NCBI RefSeq assembly: GCF_027111355.2
Contig: NZ_CP114291.2
Location: 1,922,001 to 1,986,000 of the forward strand
Length of the DNA: 64,000 nucleotides
Source: Flavobacterium eburneipallidum
GTDB lineage: Bacteria; Bacteroidota; Bacteroidia; Flavobacteriales; Flavobacteriaceae
Direction of reading: 5' to 3'
Shown: positions 9,763 to 19,350 of the stretch, piece after piece
Position numbering within the stretch: the stretch's first letter is position 1
Layout of the letters: each line of letters starts with the position of its first letter
Notes under the pieces: generated by a model
Told to the model about the DNA's origin: nothing
What the model saw: only the letters and a program-made list of their open reading frames with translations
The model's database searches: none
Translations under genes and position numbers: made by a program

Positions 9763-11187
9763 CTACTTTTTAATAAATTTTTCAGTAGTTATTTTGCCTT
9801 CTTTTTCAATCGAACAAACATAAATTCCTTGAGGTAATCCAGCAATGTTTATGCTAAAATTTTGCTCCGTAGATGATGTAGCAATTACATTTTTTCCATT
9901 CAAATCATAGATTTTTACAGTTGTTGTACCTGATTTTCTATCAGCAATGGCGATAGTTATTTGAATTTCAGTATTAAAAAATTGAATGTTATTTTCTTTG
10001 AAATTCTCTGTTTTGAGCCAATTGTATTCCATCAAAGCACTCGCCATCAAAACAGCACAATAGCCATGAGGATGCGCACTTCCCGGACAACTCGTTGGCG
10101 TAATATTGATGTAATTATTATAGGTTGCCAAAACGCCCATAGCTGGTGCAAAACTGTTTATTTTAGGTTTGTTATCTGTATGAGTTGTTATGTAAGTTTT
10201 AAATCCTGTCCAAGCACTATTGACAACAGGCGTATAAATGGTAGCATCAATAAGTCGGTTGTTGATGGCTTTTTTCATAGCATAAATAAACATACCGCTA
10301 CCAGTGGTTTCAATCCAGTTACCAGCTCCGGTTGGGTTTTGAAGCACTTGATACCAAAGTCCGTTAGTTGCGTTTTGATAGTTTTTCAATCCTTCGCAAA
10401 GATTTTGCAATGCCGTTTTCATTTCAGGATAACGTGCATGAGTTGTTGGCAAATATTCCAAAATATCAACCAAAGCCATCATGTACCAACCCATTCCTCG
10501 TGACCAAACTTGAGAAGAAACTCCCGTTGTGGTATTCGACCAATTGTAAGTCGTTTTGTCATAATTCCAAGCGTGATACACTAATTTATTAGAAGCGTTA
10601 TACACATGCGAATAGATAATCATCGTCTGAAAAGCCGCTTCATCAATAGCAACAGCATCATTGAAAAGTGCACCATATTTTGCCAAGAAAGGCGAAGCCA
10701 TATAAATGCCGTCCACCATCATAACGTTGGTGTAAGCAGTCGTATTTTTGTGCCAAAATCCATTTTCAGGCGTGCGAGGATAAGCAGCTGTTCCGGTTTG
10801 CAAGAGATAATTTCGAATGGCTGTAGCGGCTGTTTTGTATTTTAAAGTTCCTGTTTTTTCATACAACCACAAACACAGCAAACCAGGGTGAATTTTATCT
10901 AAATTTTGAGCTAACGAACTAGTGACTCCTGTACCATCTGTGCCAATGTAACCATCGACGTAGGTTTTGATGTAAGTAAGATAATCTGTATCGTTTGTTT
11001 TTTCGTAAACATTTGCCATTCCTAACAGTACAATACTATTGGAATATTCCCAACCTTTTCCCGTCATACTGTTAATTCCAGAAGGCCAGCGAGAGATAAT
11101 AGCATCCGAAAATTGAATTCCATGAGTAGTTTGTGCCGAAGAAAATAGGGAGATCATTAGAAAAAGTAGGAGAGTGGTTTTTTTCAT
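9763..11187 (-). CDS. secreted GH105/GH88-family hydrolase with type IX secretion sorting domain
   Basis: This is probably an unsaturated rhamnogalacturonyl or glucuronyl hydrolase acting on oligosaccharides released by pectin lyases. Residues 1-18 are a signal peptide ending in FSSAQ. The central (alpha/alpha)6-barrel has the conserved MVDGIYMASPFLAKY segment (catalytic Asp region), QVWSRGMGWYMMALVD, and ETTGSGMFIYAMKKAI, all typical of GH88/GH105. The last 75 or so residues form a por-type C-terminal sorting domain (VKIYDLNGKNV, GLPQGIYVCSIE, TEKFIKK), which sends proteins through the type IX system to the surface or medium. Length is 474 residues. It has no SusC/SusD neighbours. Confidence 0.85.
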   Translation of the reverse strand: MKKTTLLLFLMISLFSSAQTTHGIQFSDAIISRWPSGINSMTGKGWEYSNSIVLLGMANVYEKTNDTDYLTYIKTYVDGYIGTDGTGVTSSLAQNLDKIHPGLLCLWLYEKTGTLKYKTAATAIRNYLLQTGTAAYPRTPENGFWHKNTTAYTNVMMVDGIYMASPFLAKYGALFNDAVAIDEAAFQTMIIYSHVYNASNKLVYHAWNYDKTTYNWSNTTTGVSSQVWSRGMGWYMMALVDILEYLPTTHARYPEMKTALQNLCEGLKNYQNATNGLWYQVLQNPTGAGNWIETTGSGMFIYAMKKAINNRLIDATIYTPVVNSAWTGFKTYITTHTDNKPKINSFAPAMGVLATYNNYINITPTSCPGSAHPHGYCAVLMASALMEYNWLKTENFKENNIQFFNTEIQITIAIADRKSGTTTVKIYDLNGKNVIATSSTEQNFSINIAGLPQGIYVCSIEKEGKITTEKFIKK

Positions 11188-11274
11188 TTTTCTTGGTTTG
11201 GTTTTAACAAAGAAAGCTAAAAAAAATAATTAATTACATAAATTAAATGCGAATTCTGTATTTATATAGTTGAT

Positions 11275-11625
11275 TTATAAATTTCTATCTTTTATACTCG
11301 CCTTAAGTTCTGCAATTCTTTTCTTGGTTGATTCTTCTAAACAATTGTAATAAATGAGTGGTTTAATACTTCCACCTTCATATTGTGAAGCTTCAAATTT
11401 GCAATGTGAATCTCGGAATTTTACCCAGTCTTTTTCTGCTTGAATTAATAAAGGTTTTTCGCTTTTAGTGACTATTCCCATCAATTGTTTATAGACTTTA
11501 TTCAATTGGGCATCTGCTTTTTTATAATCTGCATAAGCTGTTGCATTCATTTCCATTTGTGTTTGAGCAAATGAATTGTTGCAAAAGCAGAACAGCAGTA
11601 GGGCGAGGAGAAGGTATTTTTTCAT
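11275..11625 (-). CDS. LprI-like (DUF1311) secreted protein
   Basis: I chose the internal start at 11625 because it begins a clean signal peptide (MKKYLLLALLLFCFCNNSFA). The frame extends 13 codons further upstream with no sign of coding. The mature part, about 95 residues, has the DUF1311 pattern: MNATAYADYKKADAQLNKVY, then QAEKDWVKFRDSHCKFE and a second Cys in YNCLEESTKKRIAEL, which probably forms a disulphide. The family includes the mycobacterial lysozyme inhibitor LprI, but its role in Bacteroidetes is unproven. It is monocistronic. Confidence 0.75.
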   Translation of the reverse strand: MKKYLLLALLLFCFCNNSFAQTQMEMNATAYADYKKADAQLNKVYKQLMGIVTKSEKPLLIQAEKDWVKFRDSHCKFEASQYEGGSIKPLIYYNCLEESTKKRIAELKASIKDRNL

Positions 11626-11793
11626 AGGGATAATATCGTAAGAAGGTTTCATTGATAGTATCATTTGATAGTATCAAAAGTAGTTTTTTTATTTGAAATA
11701 GCAATTGTTTGGGACTATTGTAATTTAAGAGATATTTGTTTGTGCGCACAAGCATAATGCTTCCGCCAGCTATGGAATCATTATTAGTAATAT

Positions 11794-12906
11794 CTATATT
11801 TTTTTTAATTCTCGTTTTTCTAAAAAATATTCTAATCTTCCGAATGAGGTTTTTGAGTATGGACTTTTCAAATCTTCGATTAGTTCTATTTTTCTATCAT
11901 CTGTTGACGCAGGTAAAAGATGTACTGTTCCAAATGGATTATATCTAATTTCCTCTAAATTTAGTGATGTTGGTTGGGTACAATGAAATGTATCTTTTAA
12001 AACATCGCAATAACCCTCTTGTTTGACGGTTTTTACAGGAAAAACATAATTATATGGACTCATATTATGTAATTTAGAATAATCAATTTTAGTTGAAGGA
12101 AATTTTAATCCGTCAATTTCTTTATCTTCACTTATATATTGTAGCAATAATTGGGGAATAATATATTCAGGCTTAAAATTACCTGAAGCATGTTTTACTT
12201 TTATTGAACTAGCAATAGTTAAAGGAAAAAAAGTAAAATATGTTAGAAGAAAAGGAATGTTTTCACTTTTGTTTTCAGTTAACTTACTTAACAAATCTTC
12301 AATTCTTAATAATTGTATAATTTTTAAAGGTCGAGTATTTTTGAACAAAGAAAAATTTAAATTTTTCAATTCGGGTTGATTAAATTCTTCCCAACAGATA
12401 TATGAATTATCACCAAAATATAACGCAGGAAAACCTGGTATGCTATATCTATTTGTTGAAACAATATGACGTAAGTTAAAGTTAACATGAAATAAATCCG
12501 ATCTGGTAAATTTTTTCTTTTCTCCAATTCTTGATCTGTAGAATTTTGTTTGTTCCTCAATTTTAGTTATTATATTCAATTCAGCCAAATCCTTAAAAAA
12601 TACATCATCTAAACCTTTATTAAATGTCTGTGTAGCTCTTAATATATCTCCAGCATAAAAATATTCTACACTCTTGTTTATAGAATAACTTAAGGACCGA
12701 ATTTTTGAAATAATGACATCTTTGTTACCACTGCTAAAATTAATTCCTTCATCAACGTGAGGTAAAAGTTTTTTTTCGTAGAATTCAATGAATTTTGACA
12801 ATTGAGTTTTTAGGAAATCAGGAAAATAATCTTTTTCTTTTTGTAAAAGTGGAATACTAAAATCCTCTAAAACTATTTGGTCAATTATTCTGGAAAAAGG
12901 ATTCAT
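11794..12906 (-). CDS. RES-domain protein with a helical N-terminal extension
   Basis: Residues 120-340 carry the three features that name the RES domain. The Arg is in KFYRSRIGE (Arg124/126), the Glu in YICWEEF (173/174) after NRYSIPGFPALYFG, and the Ser in GLKFPSTKI (Ser271). PEYIIPQLLLQYI also fits the family. RES toxins such as MbcT and Xre-RES members act on NAD; whether this one does is not shown. Residues 1-115 are mostly helical and may correspond to the HEPN/RES N-terminal domains described fused to RES in conflict systems. At 370 residues it is much longer than a plain RES toxin (about 150-230). No Xre/MbcA-type antitoxin gene lies beside it. Confidence 0.72.
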   Translation of the reverse strand: MNPFSRIIDQIVLEDFSIPLLQKEKDYFPDFLKTQLSKFIEFYEKKLLPHVDEGINFSSGNKDVIISKIRSLSYSINKSVEYFYAGDILRATQTFNKGLDDVFFKDLAELNIITKIEEQTKFYRSRIGEKKKFTRSDLFHVNFNLRHIVSTNRYSIPGFPALYFGDNSYICWEEFNQPELKNLNFSLFKNTRPLKIIQLLRIEDLLSKLTENKSENIPFLLTYFTFFPLTIASSIKVKHASGNFKPEYIIPQLLLQYISEDKEIDGLKFPSTKIDYSKLHNMSPYNYVFPVKTVKQEGYCDVLKDTFHCTQPTSLNLEEIRYNPFGTVHLLPASTDDRKIELIEDLKSPYSKTSFGRLEYFLEKRELKKI

Positions 12907-13030
12907 ATAGATTTTGTTATTTTGATAGACGTTAAGTTGTATGTATTTATTTATGATTGAATTATACGAAATAGTTATTAATGAGTAAAGTCATTTATAT
13001 TTGCTAAAATAACAATAAAAGGTTACAAAA

Positions 13031-13072
13031 AATAAAACCACAACAGAAATTAATTTCCATTGTGGCTTTATC
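13031..13072 (-). terminator. terminator after the ABC-F gene
   Basis: AACCACAA...GAAAT (13036-13050) pairs with ATTTC...TTGTGG (13053-13066). Read on the minus strand, it is followed by a TTTTATTTTTTG tract. Confidence 0.65.
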
Positions 13073-13137
13073 AAAAATACTATTTATAAAATCGAGCACT
13101 AAATACTGCGACTGTACACTGAACACTGAATACTAAT

Positions 13138-15000
13138 TTACCCTTCTATTTTAGCAGAAAGCTCAAACCATCGTTCCTCTTTCTCCTCCATTTTAGCAAT
13201 AATGTTTTCCAGTTCTTTGGCTTTCTTTTCAATATCAGCATCGGCTACTTTTCCTTCTGAAAAAAGTTGTTCAATTTTGGCTTTTTCAATTTCCAAATCC
13301 TTGATATCTCGCTCAATTTTTTGGAATTCTTTTTGCTCGTTGAACGTCAGGTTTCCGGTTGGATTGTTTTGTTTCCAGTCTTTCTTTTCGGCTTTGTTTT
13401 CTTCTTTTTGGGCTACATCGGCACTGTCTTCATAGGCTCTGAAATCGGAATAATTGCCAGGAAAATTTTCTATTTCGCCTTGACCTCTAAACACGAATAA
13501 ATGATCCACGATTTTGTCCATAAAATAACGGTCGTGTGAAACCACAAGCAAACAACCCGGATAATCCAAAAGGAAACTCTCCAAGACATTCAAAGTCACA
13601 ATATCCAAATCATTGGTAGGCTCATCCAGAATCAGGAAGTTTGGGTTTTGAATTAAAACGGTACACAAATACAGTCGTTTCAACTCGCCACCACTCAATT
13701 TTTCGACATAATCGTATTGTTTTTTGGAGTCAAAAAGAAAACGCTCCAGCAATTGCGAAGCCGAGATAATACGTCCTTTCGACAAAGGAATAAATTCTCC
13801 GTATTCTTTGATGATATCAATTACTCTTTGTCCTGGTTTTGGATTGATGCCGCTTTGGGTGTAATAACCAATTTTTATGGTATCTCCAACCACTACTTTT
13901 CCGCCATCCAAAGGTAGAGTTCTGGTCAATAAATTTAGGAAAGTCGATTTTCCAGTTCCATTTTTACCAATAATACCAATGCGTTCGCCACGTTGAAAAT
14001 CAAAACTGAAATTATCTAAAATTACGTGGTCTTTGAATTTTTTGGAAATCTTGTGAAGCTCGATAATTTTGCTTCCCATACGCTCCATATTAATTTCCAA
14101 TTCGACTTTGTTTTCTTTTCGACGGCTTTGTGCTTTTTCCTTTATTACATAAAAATCATCCTGACGCGATTTCGATTTGGTCGTTCTTGCTTTCGGCTGA
14201 CGGCGCATCCATTCCAATTCTTTAACGAAAAGGTTTTGCGCTTTGTCCACACTCGCATTTTCAGAAGCAATGCGCTCTTCTTTTTTCTCTAAATAATAGG
14301 AGTAATTTCCTTTGTATTGGTATATTTTTCCGTTGTCTAATTCAATGATTTCGTTGCAGACACGCTCCAGAAAGAAACGGTCGTGTGTTACCATAAACAG
14401 CGTAATGTTTTCTTTGGCAAAATAACTTTCCAGCCATTCAATCATCTCCAAATCCAGGTGATTCGTAGGCTCATCCAGAATTAATAAATCAGGACGATTA
14501 ATCAAAATAATGGCTAATGACAAACGTTTTTTCTGTCCACCCGAAAGGTTTTTTACTTTCAGTTTGAAATCTTCTAATTTCAATTTGAACAAAATTTGCT
14601 TGTATTGGGTTTCAAAATCCCAAGCATTGTGCTGATCCATTCCGTCAAAAGCTTTTTGATAGGCTTCTTCATCTTCAGGATTTTCCAATGCTTTTTCGTA
14701 GGCTTCAATTATTTTCAAAGTTTCGTTATCCGAAGCAAAAATACTTTCCTCAATCGTCAATTCGTCTTGCAAATTGTTGTCTTGCGAAAGAAAAGCCATT
14801 CGGATGCTTTTGCGAAGTACAACCTGTCCAGTATCAGGTTCGTCAAAACCATTGATGATGTTCATGATGGTGGTTTTTCCAGAACCATTTTTGGCTATAA
14901 AGGCAATTTTTTGGTCTTTGTTGATTCCGAAGGATATGTCTTTAAAAAGCGTGCGCTCTCCAAAAGATTTTGAGATATTTTCTACTGATAAGTAATTCAC
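13138..15000 (-). CDS. ABC-F family ATPase (Uup/EttA-like)
   Basis: This is a soluble protein with two ABC ATPase domains and no membrane segments. The first has Walker A AKNGSGKTT, signature LSGGQKKRLSLA and Walker B LLILDEPTNHLD. The second has GKNGTGKST, LSGGELKRLYLC and FLILDEPTNDLD. They are joined by the ABC-F linker, rich in R and K (WMRRQPKARTTKSKSR). The C-terminal 90 or so residues are a charged coiled coil, as in Uup. I place the start at the GTG at 15000 (NYLSVENISKSFGER), which gives 620 residues; the frame runs 20 codons further upstream without family similarity. ABC-F proteins act on ribosomes, and Uup affects DNA transposition; the exact role here is open. Confidence 0.9.
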   Translation of the reverse strand: MNYLSVENISKSFGERTLFKDISFGINKDQKIAFIAKNGSGKTTIMNIINGFDEPDTGQVVLRKSIRMAFLSQDNNLQDELTIEESIFASDNETLKIIEAYEKALENPEDEEAYQKAFDGMDQHNAWDFETQYKQILFKLKLEDFKLKVKNLSGGQKKRLSLAIILINRPDLLILDEPTNHLDLEMIEWLESYFAKENITLFMVTHDRFFLERVCNEIIELDNGKIYQYKGNYSYYLEKKEERIASENASVDKAQNLFVKELEWMRRQPKARTTKSKSRQDDFYVIKEKAQSRRKENKVELEINMERMGSKIIELHKISKKFKDHVILDNFSFDFQRGERIGIIGKNGTGKSTFLNLLTRTLPLDGGKVVVGDTIKIGYYTQSGINPKPGQRVIDIIKEYGEFIPLSKGRIISASQLLERFLFDSKKQYDYVEKLSGGELKRLYLCTVLIQNPNFLILDEPTNDLDIVTLNVLESFLLDYPGCLLVVSHDRYFMDKIVDHLFVFRGQGEIENFPGNYSDFRAYEDSADVAQKEENKAEKKDWKQNNPTGNLTFNEQKEFQKIERDIKDLEIEKAKIEQLFSEGKVADADIEKKAKELENIIAKMEEKEERWFELSAKIEG

Positions 15001-15163
15001 GAGAGTAATTTTTTTGCAAAAGTAAACTATTATACGGCTATTAACGAATAGTTTGTTCATTCGATTCTAAAATTGAATTACTATTCCAAGATTTGTTCGA
15101 AAAGTCAATTTTATATCTTTTTGAAATGAAAACTTTCCTTACTTTGCAGTCAAATCACACCAA

Positions 15164-16585
15164 ATGGAATCCTCCTTGTTTTATAGCCTTTTACAGAAAA
15201 AATTTCCCTTTCAACCCACCTACAAACAGGATGTTTTTTTTCAAAAAATCGCTATTTTCCTGACTGAAAAAGAAAACAACACGATTTTTGTCTTGAAAGG
15301 ATACGCAGGAACAGGAAAAACAACGGTGATTTCGACAATTGTCAACAACCTGATTGATATTAATAAAAAATATGTTTTGCTTGCACCAACAGGTCGTGCG
15401 GCAAAAGTAATTGCCAATTATTCTAACAAACCGGCTTTTACCATTCACAAGAAAATCTACTTTCCCAAGAAATCTTCCGGAGGAGGTGTTTCGTTCACTT
15501 TGCAGCCTAATAAACACACCAATACCATTTTTATAGTCGATGAAGCTTCGATGATTTCGGATACCAATTCCGATTCTAAATTGTATGAAAACGGTTCTTT
15601 GCTTGACGATTTGATTTCTTATGTGTATTCGGGTGTGAATTGTAAAATGATTCTTTTGGGAGATACCGCCCAGTTACCACCAGTGAATTTGGATATTAGC
15701 CCCGCTTTGGACATTCGGACTTTAGGGATGAATTACAACAAAGAAATCGAACATATCGAATTGGACGAAGTAATGCGTCAGGAAGAAAACTCTGGAATTT
15801 TGTATAATGCCACGGAACTTCGGGAATTATTGAAGGATTCTTTTATTGATGAATTCAAATTTGATTTGCAGAAATTCAAAGACATTGTTCGCTTGACTGA
15901 TGGTTACGATATTCAGGACGCTATCAATTCGGCTTACAGTAATTACAGCATTGAAGACACGGCTTTTATCGTTCGTTCGAATAAAAGAGCCAATCAATAC
16001 AACGAGCAAATTCGAACCAAAATCCTCGATAAAGAAAGTGAATTGTCAACAGGCGATTTTTTGATGGTGGTAAAAAACAATTATTTTTGGTTGAAAGATT
16101 CCGATCACGCTGGCTTTATTGCCAATGGCGATATCATCGAAGTATTGGAAATATTCAATATCAAGGAATTGTATAGTTTTAAGTTTGCCAATGTAAAAAT
16201 ACGAATGGTCGATTATCCCGATCAAAAACCGTTTGAAACTGTCCTTTTATTAGATACCATAAAAAGTGAATCACCATCCTTAACTTATGAAGAATCCAAC
16301 AGATTGTATCAGGAAGTTTTGAAAGATTACGAAGGCGAAACCAAGTTCAAACAATTCCAAAAAGTGAAAGCAAATGAATATTTCAATGGCTTGCAGGTTA
16401 AGTTTTCCTATGCTATTACCTGTCATAAATCGCAGGGTGGACAGTGGAATACCGTTTTTATCGAACAGCCTTATTTACCCGATGGCATCAACAGAGATTA
16501 TATTCGATGGCTGTACACGGCTATGACAAGAGCCAAAAATAAGTTATATTTGATAGGATTTAAGGATGAGAGTTTCGTGGAGTAA
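15164..16585 (+). CDS. RecD-like SF1B DNA helicase
   Basis: This 473-residue superfamily 1B helicase resembles RecD2/Dda. Motif I is VLKGYAGTGKTTVIST (about residues 45-60), motif Ia LLAPTGRAAKVI, motif II FIVDEASMISD, motif III ILLGDTAQLPPV, and the C-terminal UvrD_C_2 part contains YAITCHKSQGGQWNTVFIE and YTAMTRAKNKLYLIGF. It is much shorter than RecD and lacks a RecBC context, so it probably works alone in 5'-3' unwinding during repair or replication. It is divergent from the ABC-F gene (about 160 bp apart) and ends just before an inverted repeat. Confidence 0.88.
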   Translation: MESSLFYSLLQKKFPFQPTYKQDVFFQKIAIFLTEKENNTIFVLKGYAGTGKTTVISTIVNNLIDINKKYVLLAPTGRAAKVIANYSNKPAFTIHKKIYFPKKSSGGGVSFTLQPNKHTNTIFIVDEASMISDTNSDSKLYENGSLLDDLISYVYSGVNCKMILLGDTAQLPPVNLDISPALDIRTLGMNYNKEIEHIELDEVMRQEENSGILYNATELRELLKDSFIDEFKFDLQKFKDIVRLTDGYDIQDAINSAYSNYSIEDTAFIVRSNKRANQYNEQIRTKILDKESELSTGDFLMVVKNNYFWLKDSDHAGFIANGDIIEVLEIFNIKELYSFKFANVKIRMVDYPDQKPFETVLLLDTIKSESPSLTYEESNRLYQEVLKDYEGETKFKQFQKVKANEYFNGLQVKFSYAITCHKSQGGQWNTVFIEQPYLPDGINRDYIRWLYTAMTRAKNKLYLIGFKDESFVE

Positions 16586-16595
16586 TTTTGAAAAA

Positions 16596-16719
16596 TAACC
16601 GCAGATTCGCAGATTTTTAATCTAAAGAAATGCAACAACAAATTACACAAATTAATTAGTGAAAATTTGTGCAATTTGTGGTTAAAAAAATAAAAAAAAT
16701 CTGCGAATCTGCGGTAAAA
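16596..16719. repeat. inverted repeat with arms ACCGCAGATTCGCAGATTTTT
   Basis: ACCGCAGATTCGCAGATTTT near 16598-16617 is matched in reverse complement by AAAATCTGCGAATCTGCGGT near 16696-16715. Nested inside, CAAATTACACAAATT and AATTTGTGCAATTTG are also inverted. It has no coding potential. It lies between the helicase and ygiD and could act as a terminator or a short mobile palindrome. Confidence 0.75.
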
Positions 16720-16730
16720 GGGTAATAACT

Positions 16731-17561
16731 ATGAACACACTAAACGATTTACATAAAATTTCAGGCACTTTTTCGAATACTGAAAAAATGCCTGTTTTAT
16801 TTCTAGGACACGGCAGTCCGATGAATGCTATTGAGGAAAATCAGTTTGTGGCTGGCTTTCGGAATTTGGCTAAAACTTTGCCTCAACCTAATGCTATTTT
16901 ATGTATTTCGGCGCATTGGTTTACCAATGGAACGAAAGTTACTGCGATGGAAATGCCACGAACAATTCATGATTTTGGAGGTTTTCCGCAAGCCTTGTTT
17001 GAAGTGCAATATCCAGCAAAAGGAAATCCTGAATTAGCCCAAGAAACGGCAAAATTATTACAACCAATTGAAGTAGAATTAGACGAACATTGGGGTTTAG
17101 ATCATGGAGCTTGGAGTGTAATTAAACATTTATATCCCGAAGCCAATGTTCCTGTAATTCAGTTGAGTATTGATTTTACCAAATCACCACAATATCATTT
17201 TGAGTTGGCTCAAAAATTAAGCGATTTACGCCGAAAAGGAATCCTGATAATTGGTAGCGGAAACATCGTTCATAATTTGAGATTGGTTGATTTTCCGAAT
17301 TTCAATAAAGATAATTACGGTTTTGATTGGGCGATTGAGGCTCGAGAAACGATTAACAATTATTTGTTGGACGGCAATTTTCAACCACTTATTGATTACG
17401 AAAAACAATGCAAAGCATTTCAATTAGCTATTCCCACACCTGACCATTATTTGCCTTTGATTTATACTTTGGGATTAAAAGACAAAATTGAAGAATTGAG
17501 CTTGTTCAATGACAAATTAGTAGCAGGTTCGTTGAGTATGACTTCGGTGAAGATTATGTAG
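16731..17561 (+). CDS. ygiD: extradiol ring-cleavage dioxygenase, YgiD/DODA family
   Basis: This 276-residue class III extradiol dioxygenase is related to E. coli YgiD and plant 4,5-DOPA dioxygenase. Candidate metal ligands are the His in LFLGHGSPMNA (about residue 27), the His in CISAHWFTNG (about 62), HDFGGFP, and the C-terminal PTPDHYLPLIYTLG His. The family cuts catechol rings such as DOPA using Fe(II) or Zn(II). The physiological substrate in bacteria is uncertain. The final motif, SLSMTSVKI, is also typical. Confidence 0.88.
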   Translation: MNTLNDLHKISGTFSNTEKMPVLFLGHGSPMNAIEENQFVAGFRNLAKTLPQPNAILCISAHWFTNGTKVTAMEMPRTIHDFGGFPQALFEVQYPAKGNPELAQETAKLLQPIEVELDEHWGLDHGAWSVIKHLYPEANVPVIQLSIDFTKSPQYHFELAQKLSDLRRKGILIIGSGNIVHNLRLVDFPNFNKDNYGFDWAIEARETINNYLLDGNFQPLIDYEKQCKAFQLAIPTPDHYLPLIYTLGLKDKIEELSLFNDKLVAGSLSMTSVKIM

Positions 17562-17628
17562 GATGGTTTTGTGGGAAAATGGTATATTTGGGGAGTTGAA
17601 TTAAATTGAATTGAAAAAGATAAAATAA

Positions 17629-18558
17629 ATGGCTATACCCAAACACGATGAAATTAGAGTTCCTGCAATGGAATTATTATCCAAGAATAGTGAAATGAAA
17701 CTTAGAGATTTTATTGAACCACTTTCAAAACATTTTAAACTTACAGAAGAGGAAATTAACGAAATGTACCCTTCTGGTAACGGACATATTTTTTATGATA
17801 GAATTTCTTGGGCATTAAGTTATTTGAATATGAGTGGTCTTTTAGATAAACCAAAACGAGGGATATATAAAATTAACCAAAAGGGCATTGATTTACTTAA
17901 GATGCCAGAAAATATCAATTTATTTATAGAGAAAGAATTAGAAAAAAGAGAGCCGAACAGAACAAAAAAGAAGTCAACTGAAGAACAAATAAATATTGAA
18001 GAAGTTGCCTCTGAATTAACACCTCAAGAAAGATTATACTCTTCTTTTTCTAATATACGCAATTCTGTTTATTCGGATATTTTAAATACAATTTTGACAA
18101 AAACACCAACTTCGTTTGAAAAATTAGTAGTTATGCTTTTGCAAAAAATGGGATATGGTGGAGAAATTGAAAATTCAGGTTTAGTAACTAAAGTTTCCAA
18201 TGATGGTGGAATTGATGGTATCATCAAAGAAGATGTTCTTGGACTCGGTCGAATACATATTCAAGCTAAAAGATATAAAACAGATAATTGTATTGGAAGA
18301 GAAGAAATTCAAAAATTTGTTGGTGCTTTAGCTGTAGCTCAATCAAATAAAGGTGTATTCATTACAACTTCTTATTATTCAAAAGGAGCAATGGAATACG
18401 TGAATAATTTGAATGGTTCAACAACAATAGTTTTAATTGATGGTAAACAACTAGCAGAATATATTTATGATTATAGTCTTGGAATGCAGGTTGAACAAAC
18501 AATTGAAATCAAAAAACTTGATGCTGATTTTTGGGATTCTATGAAAGATGAAAATTAA
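17629..18558 (+). CDS. mrr: Mrr-type restriction endonuclease
   Basis: Residues 1-95 form the Mrr N-terminal winged-helix domain (IPKHDEIRVPAMELL, then FYDRISWALSYLNMSGLLDKP). Residues 155-285 form the PD-(D/E)XK catalytic domain. It has FEKLVVMLLQKMGYGG (Glu164), GGIDGII (Asp196), IHIQAKRYK (Gln212, Lys214), and FITTSYYSKGA after the core. Mrr enzymes cut DNA carrying methylated bases (type IV restriction). No methyltransferase gene lies nearby, which agrees with a type IV enzyme. The 309-residue length matches E. coli Mrr (304). kdsB begins 56 bp downstream. Confidence 0.9.
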   Translation: MAIPKHDEIRVPAMELLSKNSEMKLRDFIEPLSKHFKLTEEEINEMYPSGNGHIFYDRISWALSYLNMSGLLDKPKRGIYKINQKGIDLLKMPENINLFIEKELEKREPNRTKKKSTEEQINIEEVASELTPQERLYSSFSNIRNSVYSDILNTILTKTPTSFEKLVVMLLQKMGYGGEIENSGLVTKVSNDGGIDGIIKEDVLGLGRIHIQAKRYKTDNCIGREEIQKFVGALAVAQSNKGVFITTSYYSKGAMEYVNNLNGSTTIVLIDGKQLAEYIYDYSLGMQVEQTIEIKKLDADFWDSMKDEN

Positions 18559-18614
18559 CATAAACCTTTGAGTCTTCGAGGTAAAAAAACACCGCAGTAA
18601 AATAAAAAATATAA

Positions 18615-19340
18615 ATGAAAATAATAGCAGTCATTCCCGCACGTTACGCTTCGACTAGATTTCACGCCAAATTAATGGAAGATCTAGGAGGAAAAACCGT
18701 GATTTTAAGAACCTATGAAGCCGCAAAAAAGTCCAATTTATTTGATGCTGTTTTTGTGGTAACCGATTCTGATTTGATATATGACGAAATAACTTCCAAT
18801 GGTGGAAAAGCCATTATGAGTATCAAAGAACACGAATCAGGAAGCGACCGAATTGCCGAAGCCGTAGAAAATATGGACGTAGATATTGTGGTCAATGTGC
18901 AAGGTGACGAACCTTTTATTGATACAGCCGCTTTAGAAAAACTGATTGAAGTCTATAAAAACGATACGGAAAAGAAAGTAGATTTGGCTTCCTTGATGTT
19001 TGAAATAAAAGACGAGCAAGAAATCAATAACCCTAATAATGTGAAAGTGGTTGTGAATCAAAACGGGTTTGCTTTGTACTTTTCCCGTTCGGTTATTCCG
19101 TATCCAAGAGAAGCAAATGTGGGCGTTCGGTATATGAAACACATTGGGATTTACGCTTTTCGCAAACAGGCTTTGATGGATTTTTATAATCTGCCGATGA
19201 AATCATTAGAAGCTTCCGAAAAACTAGAGCAATTACGCTACTTAGAATTTGGAAAAAGCATCAAAATGGTGGAAACTTCTCATGCAGGAATTGGAATAGA
19301 CACTAAAGAAGACTTGGACAAGGCAAGAAAAATGGTTTAA
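18615..19340 (+). CDS. kdsB: 3-deoxy-manno-octulosonate cytidylyltransferase (CMP-Kdo synthetase)
   Basis: It activates Kdo as CMP-Kdo for the inner core of lipopolysaccharide. The N-terminal nucleotide site, [21 protein letters not shown] with its Arg and Lys, is clear. [11 protein letters not shown] (metal-binding Asp) and [16 protein letters not shown] follow, and [16 protein letters not shown] with [13 protein letters not shown] closes the protein. The 241 residues match the family (about 250). It is followed after only 10 bp by two M16 peptidase genes, so the three probably share a transcript. Confidence 0.96.
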   Translation: MKIIAVIPARYASTRFHAKLMEDLGGKTVILRTYEAAKKSNLFDAVFVVTDSDLIYDEITSNGGKAIMSIKEHESGSDRIAEAVENMDVDIVVNVQGDEPFIDTAALEKLIEVYKNDTEKKVDLASLMFEIKDEQEINNPNNVKVVVNQNGFALYFSRSVIPYPREANVGVRYMKHIGIYAFRKQALMDFYNLPMKSLEASEKLEQLRYLEFGKSIKMVETSHAGIGIDTKEDLDKARKMV

Positions 19341-19350
19341 ATTAATATTT

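Noticed and set aside
9961..10503. 180-codon plus-strand frame inside the GH105 gene
   Set aside because: It is the complement of a well-supported enzyme gene, with no protein features of its own.
13072..13137. ACTGAACACTGAATACT words as a tandem repeat
   Set aside because: They are only two to three imperfect 9-10 bp units, too weak to call.
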